DNA of 64,000 nt from Psychrobacillus psychrodurans. GTDB lineage: Bacteria > Bacillota > Bacilli > Bacillales_A > Planococcaceae. Both the position numbers and the translations under genes were made by a program. Of this stretch, positions 22,855-31,113 are shown piece by piece; positions within the stretch are counted from its first letter, which is position 1; each line of letters begins with the position of its first letter. The stretch is taken from the NCBI GenBank assembly GCA_900114885.1, contig FOUN01000002.1, positions 310,001 through 374,000 of the forward strand, written 5' to 3'. The notes below the pieces were generated by a model, which was not told where the DNA came from, did no database searches, and saw nothing but the letters and a program-made list of their open reading frames with translations.

Positions 22855-22870
22855 TTGGAAGCGTTTTCCA
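22855..22870. promoter_or_regulatory. Candidate CcpA (cre) site
   Basis: TTGGAAGCGTTTTCCA is a near-palindrome matching 14 of 15 positions of the cre pattern WTGNAANCGNWNNCW. It lies between the HprK-like gene and psiE. A role in carbon control is inference from motif and neighbour. Confidence 0.45.
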
Positions 22871-22997
22871 GTTTATTATTCTCTAAATGATATCACCAAA
22901 TAATTGAAAGCTCTATTTGGGGATTCCACGCTAAATAGAAAGGATAAGAATAAAAGCAGATGAATTTGTATTTATAATTTGGAATGGGGGATTTTAA

Positions 22998-23444
22998 ATG
23001 GAAAAGTTATTTAAAAAAGAATTTTCTATAGTTTTATCAATTATCCCAAAGATGTTGCAAACGTTTCTGAATTTCTGTCTAATATTGTTAGCGCTAATTT
23101 TATCATTTTTACTTATTAAAGAGTTAACTGTATTCTTTAAAATTTTGATAACTGTTGGGTCCAGTGATTACAAGCAATTCCTTGCAAATATCCTCATTTT
23201 CTTTTTATATTTTGAATTCATTACAATGATTGTTAAATATTTTAAGGAAGACTATCATTTTCCACTTAGGTATTTTTTATATGTAGGAATTACTGCCATG
23301 ATTAGACTAATTATTGTCGAGCATGATCACCCGATTGATACATTAATCTATTCACTAGTTATACTGATTTTAATAGTCGGTTATTTCATTATGAATATTA
23401 CACCTCTGGAAAGACCAAAGCGTCAATTGTTCTTTAAAGAGTAG
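22998..23444 (+). CDS. psiE: PsiE-family membrane protein
   Basis: A 148-residue protein with four hydrophobic segments and the PsiE-family signature FPLRYFLYVGITAMIRLIIVEHDHP near residues 91-115, given here by its span. PsiE is phosphate-starvation inducible in E. coli, and its function in Bacillales is unknown. A GGGGGA site precedes the ATG. It is a single-gene unit ending at a bidirectional terminator, and a cre-like site lies about 130 bases upstream. Confidence 0.85.
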   Translation: MEKLFKKEFSIVLSIIPKMLQTFLNFCLILLALILSFLLIKELTVFFKILITVGSSDYKQFLANILIFFLYFEFITMIVKYFKEDYHFPLRYFLYVGITAMIRLIIVEHDHPIDTLIYSLVILILIVGYFIMNITPLERPKRQLFFKE

Positions 23445-23470
23445 TATGGTGTAAATCAGTAATATTAACT

Positions 23471-23523
23471 AAAAAACGTGCTGCGTATTTATTAAGTAAA
23501 TATTTGATACGCAACACGTTTTT
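23471..23523. terminator. Bidirectional terminator between psiE and a convergent gene
   Basis: AAAAAACGTGCTGCGTA and TACGCAACACGTTTTT form a long stem with A-run and T-run flanks, so it can end transcripts from both strands. Confidence 0.85.
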
Positions 23524-23569
23524 ATTGTAGTGCATCTTTATTACAAATGATCCTATTCTTCGGATTCTT

Positions 23570-24382
23570 TTATTGAAGAATATTTGGTGTAGAAATGTTT
23601 TTTTGACCAGATTTGGATACTGCGTCAATGATGGTTGAATCTAGGTTTGTATTCTTAGCAGTTCCATCTAACTGCGGTTTTGTATCTGATTTTTGAGAAG
23701 CAGCTTGCTTAATAGTTGAACTAGAGGCTGATTTAGTATTGCTCCCAATTGTAAAAGCATCTTTCTTGTTTGTGTTCCCATTTGTATTTGGTTTCTTATT
23801 GCCTGTCCCACTTGTTCCAGAGGCATTTTTTGAGTTGGTCACACCTGCTACATCTTTGACCATTTGACTAACCTGTGGTGCGACAGTTTGAGCAATGCTT
23901 CCGATTGTTTGTGCATTGGTCGCCATAGAATTTTGTCCAGCACTGCTACTATTTTGGCTACTTCCCATACTTGGTGAGCCAGAAGCAGTTTGAGACGAAG
24001 ATGTGCTTGTTAATTTTTGTGCAATATTTCCAACCATTTGCATGATGTTTCCACTTTTTTGTCCAGTATTGCCACTTGAAGCATATTGTCCAGATGGAGT
24101 TCCGTTTGCCATCATATTATTAGCATTAGCTGCATTAGCTTGTGCACCTTGATTTGCATTTTCACTTGCTAGATTTTCCATAATAGTTCCTAACGCTTTA
24201 GTTGGACAAAACTTTGTTGCTCCTTCAGCTGCTTTCATAGACCCAAAAAGGACAAGCATCTTTCCACTTCTACTTTTTGGTTCACGTAAAAGGCGTAGGG
24301 TACCATAAGTGGTCATTACTGAACCTACCATGAGTCGGAAGAATGCAGTTCCTGGATTAAGATTTTGTTGGTTAAATGCCAT
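23570..24382 (-). CDS. Protein with an N-terminal YgaP-like (DUF2892-type) domain and a long Ser/Asn/Gln/Thr-rich tail
   Basis: Of 270 residues, the first about 70 resemble the short membrane domain of the DUF2892/YgaP type (LNPGTAFFRLMVGSVMTTYG, a GKMLVLFGSMKAAEG segment, then FCPTKALG in place of the usual WCP-LG end). The remainder is low complexity, rich in Ser, Asn, Gln, Thr and Ala, with loose repeats such as NIMQMVGNIAQKL and TIGSIAQTVAPQVSQM. No signal peptide or enzyme motif is seen. AGGAGG lies just before the start. It is on the same strand as the SASP gene upstream, which suggests but does not prove a spore-related role. Confidence 0.7.
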   Translation of the reverse strand: MAFNQQNLNPGTAFFRLMVGSVMTTYGTLRLLREPKSRSGKMLVLFGSMKAAEGATKFCPTKALGTIMENLASENANQGAQANAANANNMMANGTPSGQYASSGNTGQKSGNIMQMVGNIAQKLTSTSSSQTASGSPSMGSSQNSSSAGQNSMATNAQTIGSIAQTVAPQVSQMVKDVAGVTNSKNASGTSGTGNKKPNTNGNTNKKDAFTIGSNTKSASSSTIKQAASQKSDTKPQLDGTAKNTNLDSTIIDAVSKSGQKNISTPNILQ

Positions 24383-24541
24383 GTCATGACCTCCTAATAT
24401 TCATTTCATTATTGCTTGGGAAATAATACAAAGAAATAAGTAGTAAAATTAAGAAACAGATATTTATACTGATCCATTTCAGACCTTATAATCCCCATAC
24501 AATCGATTTTTATACGATATTATTTCTGTGGTGATAAAGAT

Positions 24542-24814
24542 TTATTTCTTAAGCATTTGTTCTTGTGCCATTCTAACCATTTCTTTTACCATACTCCCTC
24601 CAATTGAGCCCCCAATTTTTCCTGCCTGTTCTGAAGTGAGTTTACCGTTATATTCGTTATTTAAGGGAATACTTAATTCATCTGCAATTTCGTATTTTAC
24701 ATCGTCCGGATTATTACTTTTTACCTTATAACCTTTCTCTTTCATTACTCGAACCTTCAATTTATCTAGTTCCTTACGTGCAGAAGGTACTAATATTTTA
24801 TTTTGATTTGCCAT
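24542..24814 (-). CDS. Alpha/beta-type small acid-soluble spore protein with an internal insertion
   Basis: SASPs coat and protect spore DNA and are degraded by Gpr at germination. The 90 residues show the family halves: ILVPSARKELDKLK, then KYEIADELSIPL holding the Gpr site pattern E-I-A, and GKIGGSIGGSMVKEMVRMAQ as the DNA-binding GG-G-MVK region. Between LDKLK and KYEIA lies a segment of about 19 charged residues that SspA/SspB lack, which explains the extra length. AAGGAGTG precedes the ATG. Forespore (SigG) control is expected, but I could not place a clear promoter. Confidence 0.88.
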   Translation of the reverse strand: MANQNKILVPSARKELDKLKVRVMKEKGYKVKSNNPDDVKYEIADELSIPLNNEYNGKLTSEQAGKIGGSIGGSMVKEMVRMAQEQMLKK

Positions 24815-25075
24815 TATGTCTTCACTCCTTCATAAGGTAGTCTTTACGAAAAATGAGATTTTAACTATTGGTATTTAATACAAAGTTAATAATTATAGCA
24901 GCATAATTTTTTTTGTAGACACTATTAACCCTAAAATTTTAAATGATTTTGATTAAAATAATTCATTTCCTTAATATCTAGATAAATACTATAATTGCAT
25001 TTGGCGGTAAATTATCGTCTTTTAGAAAGGATTCCTATACAATATGAGGAATATTATTCATATGGGGGAATGACT

Positions 25076-25978
25076 ATGGAACTTCGCAATTTAAAAACTT
25101 TTTTGGTTGTTGCTGATTGCGGTGGATTTACTAGAGCTGGGGAGCAATTGGGTTATACGCAGTCAACTGTTACGAATCATGTTAGGGCATTGGAAGAGGC
25201 TGTAGGGAACCGCCTTTTTGATCGATTAGGAAAAACAGTAGTTTTAACGGATGCGGGTACACATCTAGCTACATATGCCAATGAAATCTTACAACTTTAT
25301 CAAGAAGCGCTCGATTCATCCAGATTAAATAATGAGCCTTCTGGTACAGTATTAATCGGAGCAAATGAGTCTTTAATGGTATATAGATTACCGACTATAC
25401 TGTATGAATTTAAAAGGATGTATCCAAAAGTCCAGCTTATTTTGCAACCTTCTGAAAGTCAGGAGCTTAACAATGAGTTGAAATCCGGAAAGTTTGACTT
25501 GGCTCTATTTACAAATCCTGAAAAATTAGGTTCAGATATTATAACGAGGGATTTAGTGAAAGAGACGCTGGTAATGATTGCCCCTGCAGGCCACCGTTTA
25601 TGTGGTAAAGCGGTAATCACTCCAAATGATTTGGAAGATGAAGTATTGCTTCTGACGGAGGCAGGAAGTTACCGTGACTTGTTAGAGAGATGGATTAAAG
25701 ACGATGGTGTTGGTTGTTCACGCATTGCTTTTTGGAATATTGAAGCAATCAAACAATCGGTGAAGTGTGGGCTAGGTTTATCCTATTTACCATTGATGAC
25801 AGTGAGAGAGGAATTGGAGCGGGGCAGTTTAGTCGCACTTCCTTGGGTGCATAGCGATGAGTTCGTAACTACCCAACTTGCATATCACAAAGATAAGTGG
25901 TTAACGCCAGCTATGAATAAATTAATTGAAATAATCGAAAAGCACGCAAAGAAATGGGAGTCTGAAGACCGACAGTAA
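25076..25978 (+). CDS. LysR-family transcriptional regulator
   Basis: A 300-residue LTTR. The N-terminal winged helix-turn-helix is MELRNLKTFLVVADCGGFTR..AGEQLGYTQSTVTNHVRALE, followed by a linker helix and a two-lobed effector domain (from GTVLIGANESLMVYRLPTIL). The ATG at 25076 is seven bases after GGGGGA and gives the typical LTTR N-terminus. In-frame codons upstream add 27 unrelated residues. The effector cannot be predicted. The YitT-family gene directly downstream (51-base gap) is a possible co-transcribed partner or target. Confidence 0.9.
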   Translation: MELRNLKTFLVVADCGGFTRAGEQLGYTQSTVTNHVRALEEAVGNRLFDRLGKTVVLTDAGTHLATYANEILQLYQEALDSSRLNNEPSGTVLIGANESLMVYRLPTILYEFKRMYPKVQLILQPSESQELNNELKSGKFDLALFTNPEKLGSDIITRDLVKETLVMIAPAGHRLCGKAVITPNDLEDEVLLLTEAGSYRDLLERWIKDDGVGCSRIAFWNIEAIKQSVKCGLGLSYLPLMTVREELERGSLVALPWVHSDEFVTTQLAYHKDKWLTPAMNKLIEIIEKHAKKWESEDRQ

Positions 25979-26029
25979 ACTACATATGTAGAGTTTTTGC
26001 TTGGTTATTGGTAGGAGGAATTACATAAC

Positions 26030-26866
26030 ATGGCACAACAACGCACTAAAGAAATATTCTTAATTATAATTGGGTCCTTATTGTTCGCAGTCGGTATTAA
26101 CTATTTTGCAATCCCATATCGGTTATCTGAGGGTGGGGTTATTGGGATAACTGTTATTACTTATTATTTATTCGAATGGTCACCAGGTGTTGTGAACCTT
26201 ATTATCAACGCTATTCTTTTAGTGATTGGTTATAAGTTTTTTGATAGAAAGACAATGATATATACAGTACTTGGAATTATTTTTTCCTCCTTATTTCTAT
26301 TTATCACAGAAGATGTAGGACATCAATTGAATGGTGACACATTGCTTGCAGCATTGTTCTCAGGGGTATTTGTTGGTCTTGGTCTAGGTTTAATGTTCAG
26401 AGCTGGAGGAACTTCTGGGGGATCCGCTATTTTAGCTCGTTTAGCCAATCAATATTTAGGATGGAGTCTGGGTAAGGGTGTCCTTATCATTGATATTGTC
26501 GTTATTGCTGGCTCGGTATTCATCATTGGTCAGGAAAAAGCGATGTACACACTTGTTGCTGTATTTTTAGGTTCTAAAGTAATTGATTATGTAATTGAAG
26601 GACTAAATAGCCGAACAGCTGTGACAATCATTTCGGAACGTTCCGAAGAAATTCGCCAATTTATATTATCTAAAATGTCTCGAGGAGTAACAATTCTTGA
26701 AGGTCGTGGCGGCTATAGCCAGGATCAAAAGGAAGTCCTTTATATTGTCATCAACCAACAGGAATTAGTCCAATTAAAACAAACTGTTAGCAGCGTAGAT
26801 GAGCAGGCATTTGTTGTCGTCCATGAAGTACGTGATGTATTAGGTAGTAGTTTTAGTGTTCAGTAG
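26030..26866 (+). CDS. YitT-family (DUF161/DUF2179) membrane protein
   Basis: A 278-residue protein with five to six membrane segments in the first 185 residues. Family motifs are NYFAIPYRLSEGGVIGI and GLGLMFRAGGTSGGSAILA, with a cytoplasmic DUF2179 domain (about 195-275) containing SRGVTILEGRGGYSQDQKEVLY. Family function is unsettled. AGGAGGA precedes the ATG. Confidence 0.92.
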   Translation: MAQQRTKEIFLIIIGSLLFAVGINYFAIPYRLSEGGVIGITVITYYLFEWSPGVVNLIINAILLVIGYKFFDRKTMIYTVLGIIFSSLFLFITEDVGHQLNGDTLLAALFSGVFVGLGLGLMFRAGGTSGGSAILARLANQYLGWSLGKGVLIIDIVVIAGSVFIIGQEKAMYTLVAVFLGSKVIDYVIEGLNSRTAVTIISERSEEIRQFILSKMSRGVTILEGRGGYSQDQKEVLYIVINQQELVQLKQTVSSVDEQAFVVVHEVRDVLGSSFSVQ

Positions 26867-26944
26867 AATGGAAGATTATAGTAGTAGCCTCTAATCAAAT
26901 ATTCACTTTTAAAGAAGATTTTGGAGTTGTGAGAGGGTGAAAAG

Positions 26945-27199
26945 ATGAGATTAATCCTGCCAAAAGAATATACTAATTTTTTTCGGATTGTCTTTCCGAT
27001 CGTCTTACTATTAATTGCCATAAATAATGTTTTTTAAAATTGGAAGTTTCAACTATATCATTTCAACGAATTAGAGGACTTTGGTTCAATCTTGTTTGTC
27101 TTGATTATTAGTATATTTGAAAGTGCTCTCTGTACATTCTTTTTATGGTTCCTCCTTTATCGAGTGATTAAAAAGATTGTGGGAAACAAGGTCAAGTGA
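26945..27199 (+). pseudogene. Small two-segment membrane-protein gene interrupted by an in-frame stop
   Basis: The ATG at 26945 follows a good GAGAGGGTG site and encodes 30 residues (MRLILPKEYTNFF, then a hydrophobic segment to NNVF) before TAA at 27035. The same frame continues open for 53 more codons to TGA at 27197, with a second hydrophobic helix (FGSILFVLIISIFES, FFLWFLLYRVIKKIV). The whole would be an 84-codon, two-helix membrane protein, so a nonsense mutation is the simplest reading. The first 30 residues could alternatively be a genuine short membrane peptide. Family not recognised. Confidence 0.5.
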
Positions 27200-27300
27200 A
27201 AGATTTATACGTTTCATTAACCTAAGTGGCAAATAAATGGTTTTAGGAACAATATACCTTTTAGAGTTACTCACTCAAATTAATTGACTGCTTAATAGGA

Positions 27301-27346
27301 ATAACCCATCATAGTTCTAACTCACACAATGATGGGTTATTTTTTA
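27301..27346 (+). terminator. Intrinsic terminator
   Basis: Perfect 12-bp arms ATAACCCATCAT and ATGATGGGTTAT followed by TTTTTTA. It lies about 100 bases after the broken small membrane-protein gene and is the main feature of the 27200-27628 gap. The rest of that gap shows no gene I can support. Confidence 0.88.
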
Positions 27347-27628
27347 TGGTTAAATGGCAGATTCATTAGAAAAATTATTGTTAAGCTACTTCTCTTCAAC
27401 TGTAATGGCATGCTTCTAAATCCTCAAATACAGCATAAATTTTTCCTGAATTGGGTAAACTTTTATTTGAAATAGGGAAGTTTATGCACCTACAATAATT
27501 CGGACCATGCACTAGTTTAGTTTCTCTATGATGAAGTGTTATCTATACAATTTTCAGAATAGAGTAGAGTAGAGATTATTTGAAGAATAATAATCTAAAT
27601 ATTTTAGTTAGTATGAAAGAGGTGCTCA

Positions 27629-27988
27629 ATGAGTTTGAAGTTTGCTATACTTATTTGTTTGAGTTTAATGTGTCTAATTGCTTGTATTACTTTTTATTTG
27701 GGGATAAAGATATCTAAAAGATTTATAAGATATATACCGGTGTTTTCCTTGAGTTCAGGAGTGATCTTTTTTTATATTAGACTAAATTATATTTCTAATT
27801 CCCCTAATCCCTTCGAAAGCATTTTCGACAAAATTGCTTTTATTATACTACTTGTTGTATTCAGTTTTGCTTTGTTAGAAGTAGTTATTATTGAAGTTGT
27901 AGAGAACACAAAATTACTTGGTAAAGGAATTATAGGTATACGAAAAGCTTTAAAATTAGTGTATATAAAGAAAGAACAGGTCAGATAG
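27629..27988 (+). CDS. Hypothetical membrane protein, 119 residues
   Basis: Not recognised. It has three or four hydrophobic segments (FAILICLSLMCLIACITFYL; IPVFSLSSGVIFFYI; IAFIILLVVFSFALLEVVII) and a basic C-terminus (RKALKLVYIKKEQVR), suggesting an integral membrane protein with the tail inside. An AGAGGTG site lies six bases before the ATG, which supports real translation. The next gene is convergent. A terminator hairpin begins inside its last codons. Confidence 0.6.
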   Translation: MSLKFAILICLSLMCLIACITFYLGIKISKRFIRYIPVFSLSSGVIFFYIRLNYISNSPNPFESIFDKIAFIILLVVFSFALLEVVIIEVVENTKLLGKGIIGIRKALKLVYIKKEQVR

Positions 27989-28027
27989 AAGTAAGGGAGC
28001 TACTTCCTTCTGACCTATCGATTTTTT
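27978..28027. terminator. Terminator between the hypothetical membrane gene and rqcH
   Basis: AGGTCAGA...TCTGACCT with an inner GAAGTA/TACTTC pairing, followed by ATTTTTT. The left arm overlaps the end of the upstream CDS. It lies between convergent genes. Confidence 0.8.
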
Positions 28028-28057
28028 CCATATAGGAAATATTTCATCAAGAAATTT

Positions 28058-29743
28058 CTACTTTTTCATATTTCTAATTTTCTCTTCATCCGGTGTTACA
28101 AACAATGTCGTCTGTTCAAAATAAATAACAAACCCAGGCTTTGATCCGTTAGGTTTTTTCACTTGTTTAATCACTGTATAATCCACCGGAACTGAAGCTG
28201 ATTCACGAGCTTTGCTAAAATAAGCAGCAAGATTTGCCGCCTCTAATAATGCAGTTTCTGAAGGGTTATCAGAATGTATTACTACATGAGATCCAGGGAT
28301 ATCCTTTGTATGAAGCCATGTATCGGTTTTCCGAGCTAATTTAAATGTTACAAAATCATTTTGTTTGTTGTTTTTGCCAACTGAAATTTCTGTACCATCG
28401 GAGGCAATAAATTTTTCTGGTATCGGTTTCGTTGGTTTTTTCTTCTTTTTCGATGCCCTTGCTTTTAATAAACCCTGCTCCATAAGTTCTTCTCGAATTT
28501 CTTCAATATCGGTTGGAGAAGCTTGCATAACTTGCTGGAGCAGTAACTCGAAGTATTCTATATCCTCTTTTGTAATTTCAAATTGCTGTTCAATTTTAAG
28601 TAATGCAGTTTTTGCTTTTGTATAACGGCTATAGTACCTTTGTGCGTTTTGTGTAGCTGTTTTCCGAATATCTAACGGAATAAGAACAGTCTTTTCATTT
28701 TCATCATAATAATTAACAAGCTCTACTTCTTTTAATCCTTTTTCAATCGCGTATGCATTTGCCATTAACAGTTCGCCGAATAGCTGATACGTATCTAAGT
28801 TTTCAGCTTGCTCGAAATCTTTTTGGAGTTTTTTCATTTTTAACTTTAATTTGTTTAATTCGTTTTGAAGCCATCGTTCCAAATCTCCAGCCTGTTGCTT
28901 CACACGGTCTCGCTCTGCTTTTGCGAAATAAACACGGTCCAGTAAATTACCTAGACTTTCCTCATTAAATTTGTTGCCATCTAAATGTGTTAATGCATTG
29001 GGAGAATAGAAGGTTTTCCCATTTACTTCTACAATTTGTTTATTAGAGCCACCCTGTTTAATCTCATCTATAAATTCTTTATAAGTTTTCACTCTATCTT
29101 TAGAATTTTGGAATCTATATACTAATTCTTTTGCATGTAGTGGAGAAAACCCAGAAATTTGGTCCATAATTTCTTTAGGATCGCTGCTCGATTGAAGTAC
29201 TCCTTCTAATTCTTCTGAAATCTCCAGTGGATTCAACTTATTTTGAGATGGTGGTGCAATATATGGTTGACCAGGCAAAATAGTACGATAACTATTCATG
29301 GATGGAGATAGATGCTTTATACTTTCCAAAATAAGATTACGAGAAGGGTCAACTAAAAGTAAATTGCTGTGCCGTCCCATGATTTCCATATGAATTTCAC
29401 GTGAAATATCATCACCAATCTCGTTTTTACTCTGTATTTGGAAAATAATAATTCGATCGCTTTCATGTTGGTAAATACCAGTAATAATTCCACCTTCCAA
29501 ATGCTTTCGCAAAACCATACAAAAAAGTGGTGGTTGGGCGGGATTATCAATTGTTTCATGTGTAATTTGTACACGTGAATAGGATGAATGAACGGAGAAC
29601 AATAGTTTATAATTTTTACCTTGAGCCCTTATATGCATTAATATTTCCTGTGCATTTGGTTGGTGTATTTTTGAAATACGACCTGTAACGAGCTGCTGTA
29701 ATTCAGTTGTCATCGAAATTGTAAATAAACCATCAAAAGCCAT
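28058..29743 (-). CDS. rqcH: Ribosome-associated quality control protein RqcH (NFACT family)
   Basis: RqcH binds stalled 50S-nascent chain complexes and recruits tRNA-Ala to add C-terminal alanine tails, marking the peptide for ClpXP. The 561 residues show NFACT-N (MAFDGLFTISMTTELQQLV at the start), a helix-hairpin-helix region, a long coiled coil around 280-400 and the C-terminal NFACT-R domain (DTWLHTKDIPGSHVVIHS). Older names are FbpA or YloA. It is transcribed away from gmk. The B. subtilis neighbours yloB, yloC and remA are not present between it and gmk. Confidence 0.93.
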   Translation of the reverse strand: MAFDGLFTISMTTELQQLVTGRISKIHQPNAQEILMHIRAQGKNYKLLFSVHSSYSRVQITHETIDNPAQPPLFCMVLRKHLEGGIITGIYQHESDRIIIFQIQSKNEIGDDISREIHMEIMGRHSNLLLVDPSRNLILESIKHLSPSMNSYRTILPGQPYIAPPSQNKLNPLEISEELEGVLQSSSDPKEIMDQISGFSPLHAKELVYRFQNSKDRVKTYKEFIDEIKQGGSNKQIVEVNGKTFYSPNALTHLDGNKFNEESLGNLLDRVYFAKAERDRVKQQAGDLERWLQNELNKLKLKMKKLQKDFEQAENLDTYQLFGELLMANAYAIEKGLKEVELVNYYDENEKTVLIPLDIRKTATQNAQRYYSRYTKAKTALLKIEQQFEITKEDIEYFELLLQQVMQASPTDIEEIREELMEQGLLKARASKKKKKPTKPIPEKFIASDGTEISVGKNNKQNDFVTFKLARKTDTWLHTKDIPGSHVVIHSDNPSETALLEAANLAAYFSKARESASVPVDYTVIKQVKKPNGSKPGFVIYFEQTTLFVTPDEEKIRNMKK

Positions 29744-29867
29744 AAGTATTCCTCTTTCAAAACATTATTTTGTATTTAGTAACCAGTACCTAGTGTTAAA
29801 GTAAAAAGGCGTCCTATGCTTTTCAATACTGTCTTAGGTTTTCAGCTAAGGTAAAGGACGCCTTTAT

Positions 29868-30066
29868 GTGAAATCCTTCCAGCACTTGCTCCTGCGCAAA
29901 GCTCGTCGCAGAAAGGAAGTTCGTTTGCTCCTGCGCGAAGCTCGTCGCAGAAAGGAAGTACGTTTGCTCCTGCGCGAAGCTCGTCGCAGAAAGTGCGTTT
30001 GCTCCTGCGCGAAGCTCGTCGCAGAAGAGCGGTGTCGGTTCTTTCGTAGGCGCTTGCGCTTTTCTA
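29868..30066. repeat. Dispersed GC-rich repeat with a 39-bp internal tandem amplification
   Basis: Starting with GAAATCCTTCCAGCACTTG and ending GCGCTTGCGCTTTTCTAA, this copy belongs to the family also seen at 42981, 54157 and 62229. A 39-bp module (GCTCCTGCGCGAAGCTCGTC... ) is repeated at 29888 and 29927, again at 29966 in a 35-bp form, and partially at 30001. Both strands stay open in one frame because 39 is a multiple of three. The encoded Arg-rich or SATSFAQEQ repeats look like by-products, not proteins. Confidence 0.8.
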
Positions 30067-30095
30067 ATATATCTTATCATTTTCCACTGTACTTG

Positions 30096-30784
<689 letters not shown>

Positions 30785-31009
30785 ATGTTATATCCATCAG
30801 TAGATTCATTAAAAACCCAAATCGATTCAAAATATTCTTTAGTGAGTGTTGCTTCCAAGCGAGCAAGACAATTACAAGAAGAAGGCGGAGAACGTCTAAC
30901 TTCATATGTATCTCATAAGCAAGTTGGGAGAGCATTAGAAGAAGTTGCAGCTGGTGAACTAACTATACAATCATCTAGTGATTCTGTAGTTTACGAAGAC
31001 GAAGTATAA
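30785..31009 (+). CDS. rpoZ: RNA polymerase omega subunit
   Basis: A 74-residue omega subunit that assists beta-prime folding and RNA polymerase assembly. It has the conserved N-terminal MLYPSVDSL, the SKYSLVSVASKRARQLQE helix and VGRALEEVAAGEL. The start codon directly follows the gmk stop, with GGAGAA overlapping the end of gmk, so the pair is coupled. Confidence 0.94.
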   Translation: MLYPSVDSLKTQIDSKYSLVSVASKRARQLQEEGGERLTSYVSHKQVGRALEEVAAGELTIQSSSDSVVYEDEV

Positions 31010-31056
31010 TATTTAACAATACGTAGTAGATGTCTTAATAAGCTGCGGATTAACTG

Positions 31057-31099
31057 CAACCTCCCAAAGAATGTACGGTTCTTTGGGAGGTTGTTGTTT
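31057..31099 (+). terminator. Terminator-like hairpin between rpoZ and coaBC
   Basis: Perfect 15-bp arms CAACCTCCCAAAGAA and TTCTTTGGGAGGTTG, followed by a T/G tail (TTGTTT). The interrupted T-run may allow partial read-through to coaBC. Confidence 0.75.
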
Positions 31100-31113
31100 A
31101 GAGGGGAGAATTC

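Noticed and set aside
21601-28057. Prophage, integrative element or insertion sequence as the source of the accessory stretch
   Set aside because: No integrase, transposase, attachment duplication, tRNA target or phage gene is visible; the genes look like ordinary scattered accessory genes.
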